Origin: Microstegium vimineum
Taxonomy: Eukaryota; Streptophyta; Magnoliopsida; Poales; Poaceae
Direction of reading: 5' to 3'
NCBI GenBank assembly: GCA_022036555.1
Contig: CM039139.1
Span: 8,630,262 to 8,694,261, forward strand
DNA: 64,000 nucleotides
Shown: one piece after another, positions 11,319 through 23,036 of the stretch
Layout of the letters: the number at the start of each line of letters is the position of its first letter
How positions within the stretch are numbered: position 1 is the first letter of the stretch
Notes under the pieces: model-generated
The model's input: only the letters and a program-made list of their open reading frames with translations
What the model was told of the DNA's origin: nothing
The model's database searches: none
Made by a program: the position numbers and the translations under genes

Positions 11319-11689
11319 TTCTATGTTTTATCCATGAATAACGGCATGTATTATTAAACTTTTAGTTGTGTTATCATCCCATGGGTGTTATCATGTACCG
11401 CATTTTAAGTTTAGAGAATTAGGTTATCAACTATATTCGCCAGAATTTCACGGAAAAAATTCGCCAGAATTTCGCTTGTATATGGAGCATCCACAATGAC
11501 AAATAGAGACAACATCATATGATCCAACAGATATTCATCCAAATAGCACAAGACAACCATATAATTCACCATCATCACACAATATGAATAATCCAAAATA
11601 TCCATACAATTCAAATAGCACAAGACAACCACAAATACTTGAAACGTCCATACATGCTAGCAGTGAACCACTAGCTCAACTCCACATCG
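11319..11689. other. Inter-gene spacer inside the MULE
   Basis: Convergent 3' ends of the two MULE genes flank this AT-rich spacer. It contains a twice-repeated cgccagaatttcgc-like motif (about 11437 and 11461) and two copies of a caagacaaccat/caagacaaccac motif. No coding signal. Confidence 0.5.
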
Positions 11690-12714
11690 TCACTGCCTCC
11701 TAGACTTACCCTTACTCTTACCAAAAGCGTCGGTGCCTGGAGTGTATTGAACTGGCGGACGTCGTCTCCTAGTTCCTATAGGCTGCGAAGGCTGAGTCAA
11801 AGGAGCACCATCTAGCTGGGACGGTCCAAGTTCCTGATATCCGCCGTCGTCCTCGTCGTCCTCTGTGGCGTCACCTTGGAAAGTATCTTGAGTACCACGA
11901 GAGGAGCTTTGTCCGCCGTAACCTACAATGTCACGTATCAATTAAATGTGCATATAAGTACATTTGTGTGTATGAAAGAAAGACACTTAACTAGACGACA
12001 TGTAATGAAAGTTTACCTCCTTGAGAAGAAGTACCGAGTCCTATAGTTCTCTCCCTCTGTGTTCTCTGTGGACTCGCTACATACTCCATCGCCGCGCTAG
12101 TCCCGCAACCACAACGAGCCGCAGCTCGACGCAATCTACGTGCTAGCCTCTGTGATAACAACATGAGCATATTAAGCATTGTAATATATGCATTGTCGAT
12201 GAGATAGTCGTTGTGTTGATGAGTACTTACTCCTAGAAAGTTGTTGAGCGTAGCCTCGTCCACGTTTGTCCTTGGAAACCATTCAATTTCCACTACAGAC
12301 TATTTTAACGCGTTGCCCTGCAAAAAGAGACAAATTATAGTCATAATGGTAGTCATATACAACGCATTGCCATGAAAAAATTACATAACTTTTTTAAGAT
12401 CACTTACCACTCGGTCCAAGACATGTGCAGCCTCGACAATCGTCCCTTGTCTTGCTTCAAGATCATAGGACATGTCTTCGTCATCTGAAGAATCAATGTC
12501 TGCGTAGTCCGTATTTGTCCATTGAGTCTTCAACTTTGTTCGTGTCACTGTCCGGTACCAAGTTAGGTATTGGCGAAAGTTGTAGTCGTTGTGTGGCGTC
12601 TCGTTTTCATACACATTGTCATATTGATCATCCCAAGCATCCATGTGCACACGGTGTAGCGTCTCAAACTCCACCATCTTTTTCTGTTTTTGACGATCAA
12701 TCCTGAAACATGTG

Positions 12715-12925
12715 CACTATGTCAACTACATCAACTACATCAAATACACTATGGAAACTACATCAACTACATCAACTAAATCAACTAAATGGACTAGATA
12801 CACTACATCAACTAAATCAACTAAATGGTCGATAGGTATAACTATGTCAACTAGAATAACTAAATCAACTACAGGCACTATGTCAACTAGAACAACTATA
12901 TGGACTATGTCAACTAAATGATCAA
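12715..12925. repeat. (CAACTA)-type simple repeat in intron 6 of the MULE gene
   Basis: Imperfect 9-12 bp repeats of tcaactacatcaacta and tcaactaaatggacta fill most of the intron between exons at 13166-12958 and 12702-12408. The open frame across it is an artefact of the repeat. Confidence 0.85.
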
Positions 12926-12928
12926 CTA

Positions 12929-13047
12929 TGCCACTCTCTGAGGAAGGTGGTACTTACTTGTGCAGCTCTACGGAAGTCGAATACGGTGGGACTGGCCACT
13001 CCTGAGCCTTGCCAAACTGTCGTGCCACTCTCTGAGGAAGGTGGTAT
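12929..13047. repeat. Duplicated exon segment at an intron edge
   Basis: The string ccactctctgaggaaggtgg appears at about 12930-12950, immediately inside the intron beside the donor, and again at about 13024-13044 in the exon, where it encodes the plant mobile domain motif YHLPQRVA in reverse. The intronic copy is 94 bp from the original. Confidence 0.8.
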
Positions 13048-16000
13048 TCAACAGCATAGAAGCATATGAGCGGACATATCATCATGTACAAGTCCTCGTC
13101 CGCGCCACACATGTTGCTCAAGTCAAACTGTTCCATACTTAGTTTCTTGTACGACTCCCAAGTGACCTAAAAAAGAGCAATTGAAGGGCATAAGTTGCAA
13201 CAATCATAAGGTATAAGAATGAATAAATAACAATATGCAATGAACTCACCATCGAAGCTGTAAGACCATCCAGCTCGTTGGCGTACTGAAGGTACGCACG
13301 TTCTGTCCTCGAGTAGGGGGGCGTCACCTGGTCGTATAGATGTGCATATGTAGGAAGATGACGAGGGTTGTTTACCACGAACCAAGGCCGAGGAGTATGA
13401 AGTGTGGGCCGGCCAACTGGTATACGAGACCACATCCACAGCTGAAGAAGGTACACACAACCCCCAATGGAAGCGGTCTTCGCACCTCGTCGACAAGCCT
13501 CGCGAAGGTGGCGATACAGGAACGCCAATACTGCAGAACCCTAGCTGTATGTGCCTGCAGTGTCCCAATTACCCAAGCAAGGGAGGTACATCCATGACGC
13601 CGTGTCTCCTGTCGCGTCAGGGAAGAGAACACACCCGAATAAGTGCAACACTCAAGCTCTGCAGTAGTATCCAACTGTGGCATCGTCTGCGTCATCCGGA
13701 CACGCACCAAAGGCAGCCCTGAGCCAAGGAATGGAAACACCTGTGCCGCGAGAATGCGTCGCCTCTGGAGGTAGTGGTCTCCCAAGGAAGGCCTCCATTC
13801 TCTCCCTCCAACCTTCAGACCTGCAGTGCCCAATGACAGGAATACCTCTAATGGAGAGACCGAGCCACTTCTGCATGTCCTCAAGACTGATAGTCATCTC
13901 TCCACAAGGTAGGTGGAAACTATGAGTTTCCGACCTCCACCTACAGAACGTAGATAAGTAATGATGTTAGTTACATTTCAAAGAATCAGTGTGTAGTAAT
14001 GAATTAGTATTGGACATGGTTATACCTATCGACCATAGCTGTGATCGCCGCGGGGTTGATGACATGCAACCCACGACGAACCTGATACGATACAACGTCT
14101 AGTCCAGCCCTCTCTAGTAAGGGCGTGCACCTTTTGTCGTACCGCATCTCGTGGAACCTGTCATGGGTTCGAGGATGAAGAGGGGCCAGAACCTGCAACC
14201 ATTACAAGTGTTTTAACGTAAGTACCACAAATTTAGCTCATATGCTTAAGCAAGATAAACTGCAGTTATTACCTCCCCCTCGGAAATGCGTCGTCCTCGG
14301 TGGCTCGCCTCGTAGTACGGATCGAGGAGGTCGAAACTCACCATCCTATTGGAGGAAAAGGAAATTGTCAATAACAAATTAAATTGCATGCATAAATATT
14401 AGAAAGCAAACATAGAGTAAACATTTATAAATAGTATAATATATATCTCTAACTATTGTCACCTGACTAGGCGCCCAAGTGCATGTACGTGCATTGTGCC
14501 CAAGTTTGCCACATTTGCTACATTGGTTTTGCTCGGGTCAGTAAGAAAGGGTGTTGCTCTTCCCGTCCTTGTTCTTCCTAAAACCTGATCCATGACCATC
14601 TTGTATCTCGTCATCTTCCTAGTTCCACGTTTGTCCCAACGAGCACCTGGGTCTGCAATATATCTCGGGCCATGGTATGGTGGCCACTGCTTCTCCTCTA
14701 GGTAAGGCTCGAAACGAGGAGCCCAAGTAAGTACAAGGCTGTCAACACTTAGCTCTCGTGGCATCCTACTCTCATATGCATAGTTGCGATGTTGAGCTGC
14801 TGCAATATAATGAGAACATGGAGAGTGGTACTGCCTTGGTTTCCCACACATGCATGAGAAAATACTAAGAACCACAATATAAGCCCTTGAAGGTCGAACC
14901 TCACCATCAGAGGTTGTCCAACCCCTTTCTATGACCTCATACTTTCCCGTGCTATGGTCAAAGCAATGAACTTCATGTGTTCTAGCCTTCTCCTTTGCCC
15001 TATCAAGATGGTGTTTTGGTTTAGGTGCCCATATCTGATTCTTGCTCTGTAGTGCCATTGCTGATGCATGCCGGTCATTGAACCATGCAACACACCTAAA
15101 GAAAGTAAAGGACACAATGGCATTGACAGGCATGGCCCGTATACCCTTGAGCACACTATTAAATGACTCGGCCATGTTGCTAGTTTGAAATTCATACCTC
15201 CACCCGCCATCATCGTAGGCCCTTGACCATTTATCTTTTTGACTCATCAAACCATGTAGCCACTGCCTACCTTCTGCATTTGTTGCTGTCTTTAGCAGCT
15301 CTAACTTCTCTTCGAAGTAGCAAATCTCAAGCATACGAGCAACCTTCTTGAACATGTGGAAGTTGTCCTTTGAACTGTCCTTCCGGAGTAAATTCTCTGC
15401 AAGGTGGCGAGTGCACCAACGGTGATGCAATGGTGCATACCCCGGAATCTGCTCATGTACGACACTAAGTATGCCCTGGTGTCTGTCAGATATGACACCA
15501 ACCTCTCTCCCAGGGCCTACAACATGTATCCGAACAAGCCGCAAGAACCAACAACAGCTGTCTTTGTTCTCCATCTCTACCAAAGTTAATGCTAATGGAA
15601 CCAATGCATTATCCGCGTCACAACCAATGGCTATCAACATTGTGCCCATGTACTTGCCAAGAAGAAAAGTACCATCAATGGACAACACAGGGCGACAATT
15701 CCTAAAGGCTTGGACACACTGAGGAAAGCACCAGAATGCACGGAAGAATATCTCTCCATCGTCCTTCCATTCATTTGGTTTTGGGATGTACTCGTAATGC
15801 ATGCCCGGATTAGCTACCTTGATTGCATTGAACAATGCAGGCATCTTCTCGTACCCCTCCTCCCAATCACCATATATCATCTTCCAGGCACGTTGCTTTG
15901 CCCTCCATGCTTTGTCATAGCTCACCTCATAATGAAAATGCTTCTCAGCTAGGTCCATGAGCGCCTTCACTCTCAAATTAGGCTGTTTCTGCAGTGTTGT

Positions 16001-17319
16001 GTAAAATTTTCTAGCAATAAGGGTAGAGGTCAACTGTCGATGCTTCTCTTTTAGATCCGCCGTTGCACAAGTATGTGGACCTACAATTTTGGTGATCTTG
16101 AACTTTGCACTGTCCTTCTGTTTCCTCGCGCATACCCTCCAATTGCAATCATTTTTCTGACATACCACTGTGTAACGGTGCTCCACATAAGAATGTTGCA
16201 CCTTGAACGACCTTTTACGTTTCACAGAATACTCCTGTAACCACCTTCTCAATGTTGGCAAGTCCTTGAAGATCATGCCCTTGAAAATTTCTATGCTTTC
16301 CCCATCATCAGGGCCTCTAGCAACTCTTCTTCTATTGCTACTGCATAAGCATCATGAGAGTGTCTGAGATCGCTAAATTCATGCACTAGTGGATCAATAT
16401 CGGGACAACACTGCCTCATGAGCTCAATCTCTTGTTCACTCAATGCAGCCACGGGACGTTCATCATCGGAACGAACAGCTCTTGCGGTCCCATAAGGCTC
16501 CTCTCCATCATCAATCTGAACATCAACACTATTAGATGCGAAGCCTGTATGCACCGCAGTGGATGATGAAGGCACACGATGACAACCAACATTATCAGGA
16601 ATGTCTCCTACATTTAAATGAGGATGTCATCATTGGAATAACATATTACAAGGGTGGATAAGAAAAGGTAAAGTGTTACTACAACACTTACTTGGATGAT
16701 TTTGGGTCAAAGGGATCTCCTGAGGGGCCGCAGCAACATGAGGTGCACCAACATTAGGGCAGATTCCAACCTCATTTGGAGCGGATTGCGCATCGGGCAC
16801 CATAACCACATCTTCCACATGCACCTCTGGATTGGGTAACGGAGGCTCACATGGCTGCTTGCCGTATTGTGGTGGTGAGAAGCCATGAGGGGATGAATGC
16901 CCAATGGGGGGTGAATAGCCAAGAGGGGTTGGATCATTAGAGAGCTTCCGCACAACCAAATCCAAACACTAAAATTCACTCTTCATCACACTTTTGACAT
17001 ATGTCTCCCATTGAGTCTTGGATGACACTGGGACCAACCGCCTAAAATTTTTGCCTGATTTACCATAGTGAACTACCCCCTCAACTGAGATGACATTATC
17101 AATGGAATTGCACTGAAGCTCTTCACGAGCCCTATCAAACAACTCCGAAAACAACGGCCGCTCATCGAACATCAGAGGCACCCTTTGCATTCCAACAAAA
17201 ATGATATTACCAAAACCATCTTCCTCTTCCTCCACAGTTCCTCCGTGGAACAGGGTGACTAAGTTATCCATCTAGTTGATATATACAACACGAAAGTTAT
17301 TACTATGGTAATGTCATCT

Positions 17320-17600
17320 ATTTAGCAAACTAAATATCCATCCATCTATCTAATTACCTACCTATCTATTTAGGGTTTCTAAATATCCATCCATCTATCT
17401 ATTTATCTACATCTATCTAGCAAACTAAATATCCATCCATCTATCTATTTATCTACCTATCTATCTAGCAAACTAAATATCCATCCATCTATCTATTTAT
17501 CTATCTATTTACCAAACTATCTATCTATCTATCTATCTATCTATTTATACTAAACTAAATAATTAATGAGCTAACTATCTATTTGTCTATCTATTATCTA
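17320..17600. repeat. ATCT-rich minisatellite in the MULE right arm
   Basis: Tetranucleotide runs (ctat)n and (atcc)n build a higher-order unit of about 60 bp (agcaaactaaatatccatcc followed by atctatctatttatctac), repeated about three times. It lies upstream of the transposase start at 17271. Confidence 0.85.
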
Positions 17601-18030
17601 AGTTTATAACTAAAATTTGGTTACTACATTTGCTAAATAAACTAAAAAAACTCCATACCTAGCACACGGAGCTCACAGCCGTCCGGAGGACAGCGGACGG
17701 GAAAGGATGGCAGGCAGGCGGACGCTGCCGCGGCAGCCGTCAGGCCCGCATTGGCCCACGGCGGCCCGCAGGCCGGCCGAGGCCCTCGGGGGTGGCCGCC
17801 CTCGCCGCACTGGGGGCGTGCAGAGCCGAGGTCGGCCTTCGCGACAAGGGCGGCCGACGGCGGTGGCAGGGACTGCGGCGGGATGGGGGCCGACCGGGAC
17901 CGACGGCGCCGGTGGCCTCGTTGGACGGCGAACTCGGCGGCAGCGGAGTCGGCGGAGCTCGGAGTCGGCGGAGTTGGCGGAGTGATGGCGCGGGACAGAG
18001 AGAGGCCGAAGGCGGTCCTATGCGGCTGAG

Positions 18031-18172
18031 CTCGGCGCCAAGATCCACGGCGCCGAGCTCTGCCACGTCGGAGCCACGCTGGTCCTGCCCGGGTAACTGG
18101 GTAACACGCTCGGCGCCACAAGGCACGGCGCCGAGCTGTGTTACCTCGGCGCCACAGGGCCACGGCGCCGAC
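18031..18172. repeat. Right-end array of 27-bp hairpins
   Basis: Three units of CTCGGCGCC-(9-10)-GGCGCCGAG type lie at 18031-18057, 18109-18135 and 18145-18172 (the last ends GCCGAC). They mirror the left-end array. The GC-rich segment before them (17650-18030) is the inner part of the right arm and probably holds the promoter and leader of the transposase gene; its open frames have no recognisable domain. Confidence 0.8.
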
Positions 18173-18290
18173 CCCTTAGGTCCAAAACTGGAAATAGTTT
18201 TTTCAGGGGTCCAAACGTAAAAATAATTTAAAAAAAGTCTAAATTGTAAAAAAAAAACCGGCTCTTACAACACACAGACAGCTGTTGTCT

Positions 18291-19223
18291 CTTGAGTTAT
18301 CTACAAATTATATAATGTTTACATGTAGCTATGATCAATCATGGATATATCTCTATATACCATTATGTTGCTAATTGATGAAAATCAAATCCTTCAAAAT
18401 AAATCATATATTATATATAATGTAATATAATATATTTCATAAATCAAATATTAACAACGTCATTCCCCATAAATATGAATAACTTACGTAATAGAAGCTT
18501 TGGTGACAGTAAAAGTTTTACTGCAATGTCAGACTAATATGAATAACTTACCGAAAATTTTGCAAGATTTATTAAGCACTATAATTTTCTATAAAAATAC
18601 AATAAAGGTTCCACAAAATAAAATTTAAAGAAAACATTCGAGATAAATTTGGTCGAAGGGAACCTAACAAACTTCGAATCATAATTTTTAGATTTGATTT
18701 CATTTTTATACGAGTTTTATAAGTTTCAGTAGATTTGTTTGTTTTTTCAGAAAAAGAGAAGAAGCTAGAAAGCTGATGCACAGCGGATCCATGACTCCAT
18801 ATACGCGAGGAAACTGGGGGAGCACGAGCCAACGATGTCCTTTCATCAGACGACGGCTTGGCTGTCTCTAGCATCTGACAGGGTACTTTTTGCAAATTTT
18901 ACCGTATAAAGACGACATTGAAACCACCGTTGTACGTGCCCTTAGTCTCTTGGATGACTAAGGATTAAACGACCGCCCTTTATTATTGTGCGTTGTGTCC
19001 CACCCTTGTCGTGCTAGTGTGCTACCCCAGTCTGGCAGCACACTCCCTTCCTCACCCCGACACGGCTCCCTCCCCCACCAACACTCGGCTATGGAGAGAG
19101 AGAGAGCATCCCTTGGATTTGGCTCTGGTGGGCAGCCACACGGAGAGGAGAGAGAGTGCCCGGCGCCATCGAGCTGCGCTGTGTGGGAGGCCTATGCCCC
19201 TAGCTTTGGCGTGCTCTTTTCTC
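18291..19223. other. Intergenic, no gene recognised
   Basis: AT-rich to about 18970, then C-rich, with a GA run near 19096-19106. No domain, RNA gene or repeat end identified. The last 15 bases before the LINE begin its target duplication. Confidence 0.4.
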
Positions 19224-19447
19224 TTGCCTGGTGAATTTTTTTTTCGAAAGCGTGCTTATACACGTACTGCTTTAAGGGGAATTAGAGTTAGTACAAACAC
19301 AAGCACCACCCGAGGGCGAGCTGCTAGCCGGAGTGTGGCACGGTGAAAGACACGAGTAACATAAAACACCGACTCGAACGGTGGCGCTAGAAAGTTGTGC
19401 TAAGAGAAGGAAACCGTTCTGCTAAACGAGAACAAAACACCTAGCAC

Positions 19448-22400
19448 CTAGGAAGCAAGGGCCGTCAGCACCGAAAGGCCGCGGTAGCCGGCGGCAATCC
19501 AGGAATCAAACTCGTCTCTGATGCGCTCCAACAGCTTAGACGTAGTGGTGGCCGTGGCGTCGAAAGTGCGGCGATTGCGTTCCTTTCAAACCTCCCACGA
19601 GACCAGGAGAACAGCTGCGTCGAAGCCTTTCAAGGCCAGCGCCGGGATGGCAGTGTGCACACGCAGCCACCAGTCGACAAGGGTGTCATCGTGAGCCGAC
19701 GCAAGTTGGGGGAGACTGGCTGTGTGCAGGAGCATGTACCATACCTCCCGAGTGTAGACGCAGGCAATGAGGAGGTGGTCTTGTGTCTCGTCCAGCTGAC
19801 AACACAGCATGCAGGAGGCTGAAGGCTGAAGCCCATGCCTTGCCCTCCGCGCCGCAGTGCACAACCTGCCATGAAGCGCCAACTAGAAGAAGAACTTGAC
19901 CTTCGGTGGTGCCCTCACCCGTTAGAGCTCCCTAGCACCAAGCAAAGGGACACGCCCAGAAAAGAATGCCTGGTACGCGGAGGCGCTCGAGAAGTCTCCA
20001 TTTGCCATCCAGCGCCAGTGGAACTTGTCCTCGGCATTCGGGTTTAGGTGGACCTTCGCAACTTGTCCGCAAGCTGTAACATCTCGATCATCACCAGTTG
20101 CGTCCTGGCCCCAACATGTCGCGAGTCCACTGGTTGTTGTCCAAAGCCTCCCGCACCGAACGCTTCCGCCGCCGTGTTCCGACGAGGGCGAAGATGTGTG
20201 GCGCGAAGCGCTGAATAGGTCCATCCGGAAGCCAGGAGTCGGTCCAGAAAAGGGCCATGGCGCCATCCCCCACCTTGACTGTGACGGATACTCGGAACAT
20301 AGCCTTAACCAGCTTCTCCATCCGGCACGGGAGCAGCGCCCAAGGGACATTGGCGTCGCTGCGTTTGCTCCATTCCCAGCGAAGGCGTAGTACGAAGCCA
20401 AAGACCCGAAGGTCAGGAAGCCCGAGGCCGCCCAAGTTCCGCGGGGAGCAGGCCATTGGCCAGGCCACACGACAGCGCCCCCCGGAGACGACTTTCGTAC
20501 CCGCCCAAGCGAACGCTCGGCGTCGTCTGTCGATCTCATCAATCGCCCAAGGGGAGAGGTGCAGCAGATGGCCACATGCACTGGGATCGCCGAGAGAGTG
20601 GACTTTGCAAGCATGGCTCTCCCCGCCGAGGTCAAAAGGCCGCCCTTCCAGGCGGGAATGCGTGAAGCCACCGAGTCGACGAGCGACTGTTCCTGTGACC
20701 GACCGAGCTTGGAGATGGACAACGGAGCCCCAAGGTACTTGACCGGAAAGTCCTGTACCCGGCAAGGGAAGACCTCCAGGACCCCTGCAATGTCGTCTTG
20801 CGTGCAACGAATGGGTGTGATGGAACAATTGTCGATGTTAGTGGCAAGACCAGAAGCGCCGGCGAACAACGATAGAATGCCACTTATGCAAGTGAAGTCC
20901 ATCGGGCGGGGGGCGAGAAAGACCACAAGGTCATCAGCGTATATGGAAGTCTGGTACTTGATGGCGTCACCGGGTAGTGGGTGCAGCTGGTGGCGCCGAT
21001 CAGCCTCAGAGATGCATTGAGAACTTCCATAACGATGATGAAGAGGGAGGGGGAAAGGGGGTCCCCCTGTCGCAGGCCTTGCGCGTGGTAGATCCGACGT
21101 CCTGGGCGTCCATTGATCATGACTTTGGTCGGCGCGGTGGATAACATGAAGGAGATCCAGTCCCGCCAACGTCGGGGGAAGCCAGCATGCTCCAAGACTT
21201 CCAGAAGGAAGGGCCAACAAACGGAGTCGAAGGCCTTAGCCAAATCCACCTTGAGGAGCACCATTGGCACGCGCCGCCCATGCAGCCAACGACACGGGAG
21301 CTGGACGGTCCGGAAGTTCTCGTGGATTCGATGTCCTCTGATAAAAGCAGTCTAGTTGATGCGGACGGGGTCAAACATGTGCGGTTGTAGGCGCAAGGCT
21401 AGCGTCTTGGCGAACTGTTTGCCCACGGTATGGATCAAGCTGATGGGGCGGTAATCACGTAGGGCCTCGGGCGATGAAGTCTTGTGCAGCAGGACCATGA
21501 CCGCCTCGTTGATGCAGTTGAAATTTCTGAAATCCAACTCCCACAGTGCATGGAACGCACGAACGACGTCGGCCTCAACCGTGGCCCATGCGACATTCAG
21601 GAAGGCCGCGCCAAACCCATCTAGGCCGGGGGCACGATCTGAGGGTGACTCCTTCACTGCTCTGGCGATCTCAACAGCGGAGAAAGACGCAGCAAGAGCG
21701 GTAAGGTCCAACTGCGGCAGCTGTAGCTGAGCCAAATTGATTCGGCTGGAGTGGATGAACGTTGTACCCAGGATAGCATTGTAGTAGTCGTAGACGACCT
21801 CCTCCTTGGCCTCGTCCTCCGTGAACGTATGCCCCTCATGCGCAATGGTCGTAGTTCTTCCGCCGGCGGTGACACGCCTAAAGATGGAAGAATTTGGTGC
21901 AGGCATCGCCATCACGCAGCTATCTCGTGCGGGCGCGTTGCCGGGCCATCGTCCTGGCCAGCGAGGCCAAGCCTAGAACATGGGCCTTGTGGTCCCCGTG
22001 GAGCCCCTGCTCGCCCTCAGACAGCAAACGAGACTCCTGCACGACGTCGAAGCCTTAGATGATGGCACGCGCGGCCGCCAGTTGAAAACTAATGTTCCCC
22101 ACTCGCGTGGTGCGCCAGCTGCGCAGGGCCGGCATGAGATGACGTAGCTTGACGTCCAAGTTCTTGCAGGCATCCAAGTCCGAGTTGGGTGGCCCCCAAG
22201 CCACCGCGACCACATCAGAGAATCCATCAATTGTCGGCCAGAAAAGCTCGTAGCGGAAACGAGGCACAGTCCACATCTGGGAGTTAAGGACGAGGAGCAG
22301 CGGCGCGTGGTTCGACGAGTCGGAAGACAAACTTCGAAGATGATGGTTGGGGTAGAGCTGCAGCCACTCCACCAAGGCGAAGGCACGATCAAGTCGTTCA

Positions 22401-22984
22401 AGTGTTTGTTGGTCCCTGCCATTGGACCACGTGAAAAGTTGGCCATTGAGGTGTAGCTCCTCGATCTGCAACGCGTCGATTTTTTCGCGAAAGGCCCTCA
22501 TGAGTCCTCGATGGAGGCGTCCATTACTCTTGTCCGCGGCCTTGTAAATGAGGTTGAAGTCGCCACAAGCAAGCCACGGGTCGGGGCAGGCAACTCAGAC
22601 ATCACAGAGCTCCTGTAGGAAAGCGGACTTGTCCGAACGTAAAACAGGGCCATAGATGTTGGTGAGCCACCACTACCGCTGAGAAGCGCACAAAATGGTG
22701 ATGGTGACAGAGAAGCGTCGCCACGAGCAGGAGGACATAGTCCAGAGGTCCCTCCGCCAGGAGGTGCACGCCCCGCCCGCGACACCAACATCCGGCAAGA
22801 AAGCGAAGTCATAGTCAAACCCGGTAATGTCAATGTTCATAGCGTTGGACACAAGAGCAAGTTTGGTTTCCTGAACACACACGATGGAGGCGCGCTGTAG
22901 GGAGACCACGTTACGAACGACGTTTTGACACGCCCTGCTGTTAAGACCGCGTGCGTTCCACAGGAGGAGGTGGTTGTCACTCAT
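19448..22984 (-). pseudogene. LINE ORF2: APE endonuclease, reverse transcriptase, zf-RVT
   Basis: Starts MSDNHLLLWNARGLNSRA, an apurinic-endonuclease-type N-terminus, with ETKL following. A second endonuclease block (LNGQLFTWSNGRDQQTLERLDRAF) lies near 22.4 kb. The polymerase shows SDRAPGLDGFGAAF, DYRPISLIHTVGK, LKVDLAKAFDSVCW, GLRQGDPLSPSLFI and a YADDLVVF active site, then KYLGAPLSISKL. The tail has the zinc-binding CMLCCQLDETQDHLLIAC and ends LTALAS. The pieces lie in different frames and are separated by stops (e.g. at about 21352), so no functional product is expected. The encoded enzyme would nick target DNA and copy its own RNA in the nucleus. Confidence 0.85.
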
Positions 22985-23036
22985 GGCGAGACTAATCTGC
23001 AAGGCCTTGAAGAGCTGGAGCGGGGCTCAGATCGCA

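Larger units (their letters stand above)
11690..17271 (-). pseudogene. MULE transposase fused to plant mobile domain, ten exons
   Basis: I read exons 17271-16692, 16607-14463, 14345-14273, 14192-14026, 13940-13250, 13166-12958, 12702-12408, 12317-12231, 12149-12017 and 11922-11690. All introns are GT-AG and all phases match. Exon 1 encodes an N-terminal region (MDNLVTLFHGGTVEEEE) and a Pro-rich linker. Exon 2 holds the MULE domain in a 605-residue open stretch from 16276: DDE candidates D201 (SIDGTF), D264 (ISDRHQG) and E370 (NMAESFN), then a SWIM zinc finger (C475, C477, C487, H489). Exons 3-8 encode a plant mobile domain (HLPCGEMTISLEDMQKWLGL, GWRERMEAFLGR, CVYLLQLWMWSRIPVGRP, CPLICFYAVEYHLPQRVARQ). 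A basic/acidic tail ends GKSKGKSRRQ. Breaks: stops at 16969-16971, 13652-13654, 13541-13543 and 12300-12302, and a one-base frameshift near 16305. The catalytic domain itself is uninterrupted. Confidence 0.85.
10063..18290. mobile_element. Mutator-like element (MULE), ~8.2 kb, long TIRs
   Basis: The two ends are inverted copies over about 200 bp: at the left, acaatttagctctttttt, attattttcacgtttggacc, cagttttggaccca and ggcaccgaggtaacacagc (10130-10260); at the right, the same blocks reversed (18110-18255). Between them lie a plus-strand zinc-finger gene (10659-11318) and a minus-strand transposase-plant mobile domain gene (17271-11690), facing each other from the two ends as expected for genes driven by the TIRs. 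The outermost bases differ between the ends and I could not find a 9-bp target duplication, so the limits may be off by tens of bases. The transposase gene is broken, so present mobility would need outside help. Confidence 0.85.

Noticed and set aside
12712..12921. 69-codon Thr/Ser-rich frame
   Set aside because: Translation of the (CAACTA)n simple repeat in an intron.
13372..13884. 170-codon minus-strand frame as a separate gene
   Set aside because: It is an alternative frame over the plant mobile domain exon; the phase that fits the splice sites and the domain motifs is the other one.
17642..18220. GC-rich frames of 92-173 codons in the right MULE arm
   Set aside because: Low-complexity Arg/Ala/Pro translations on both strands with no homology; explained by GC richness.
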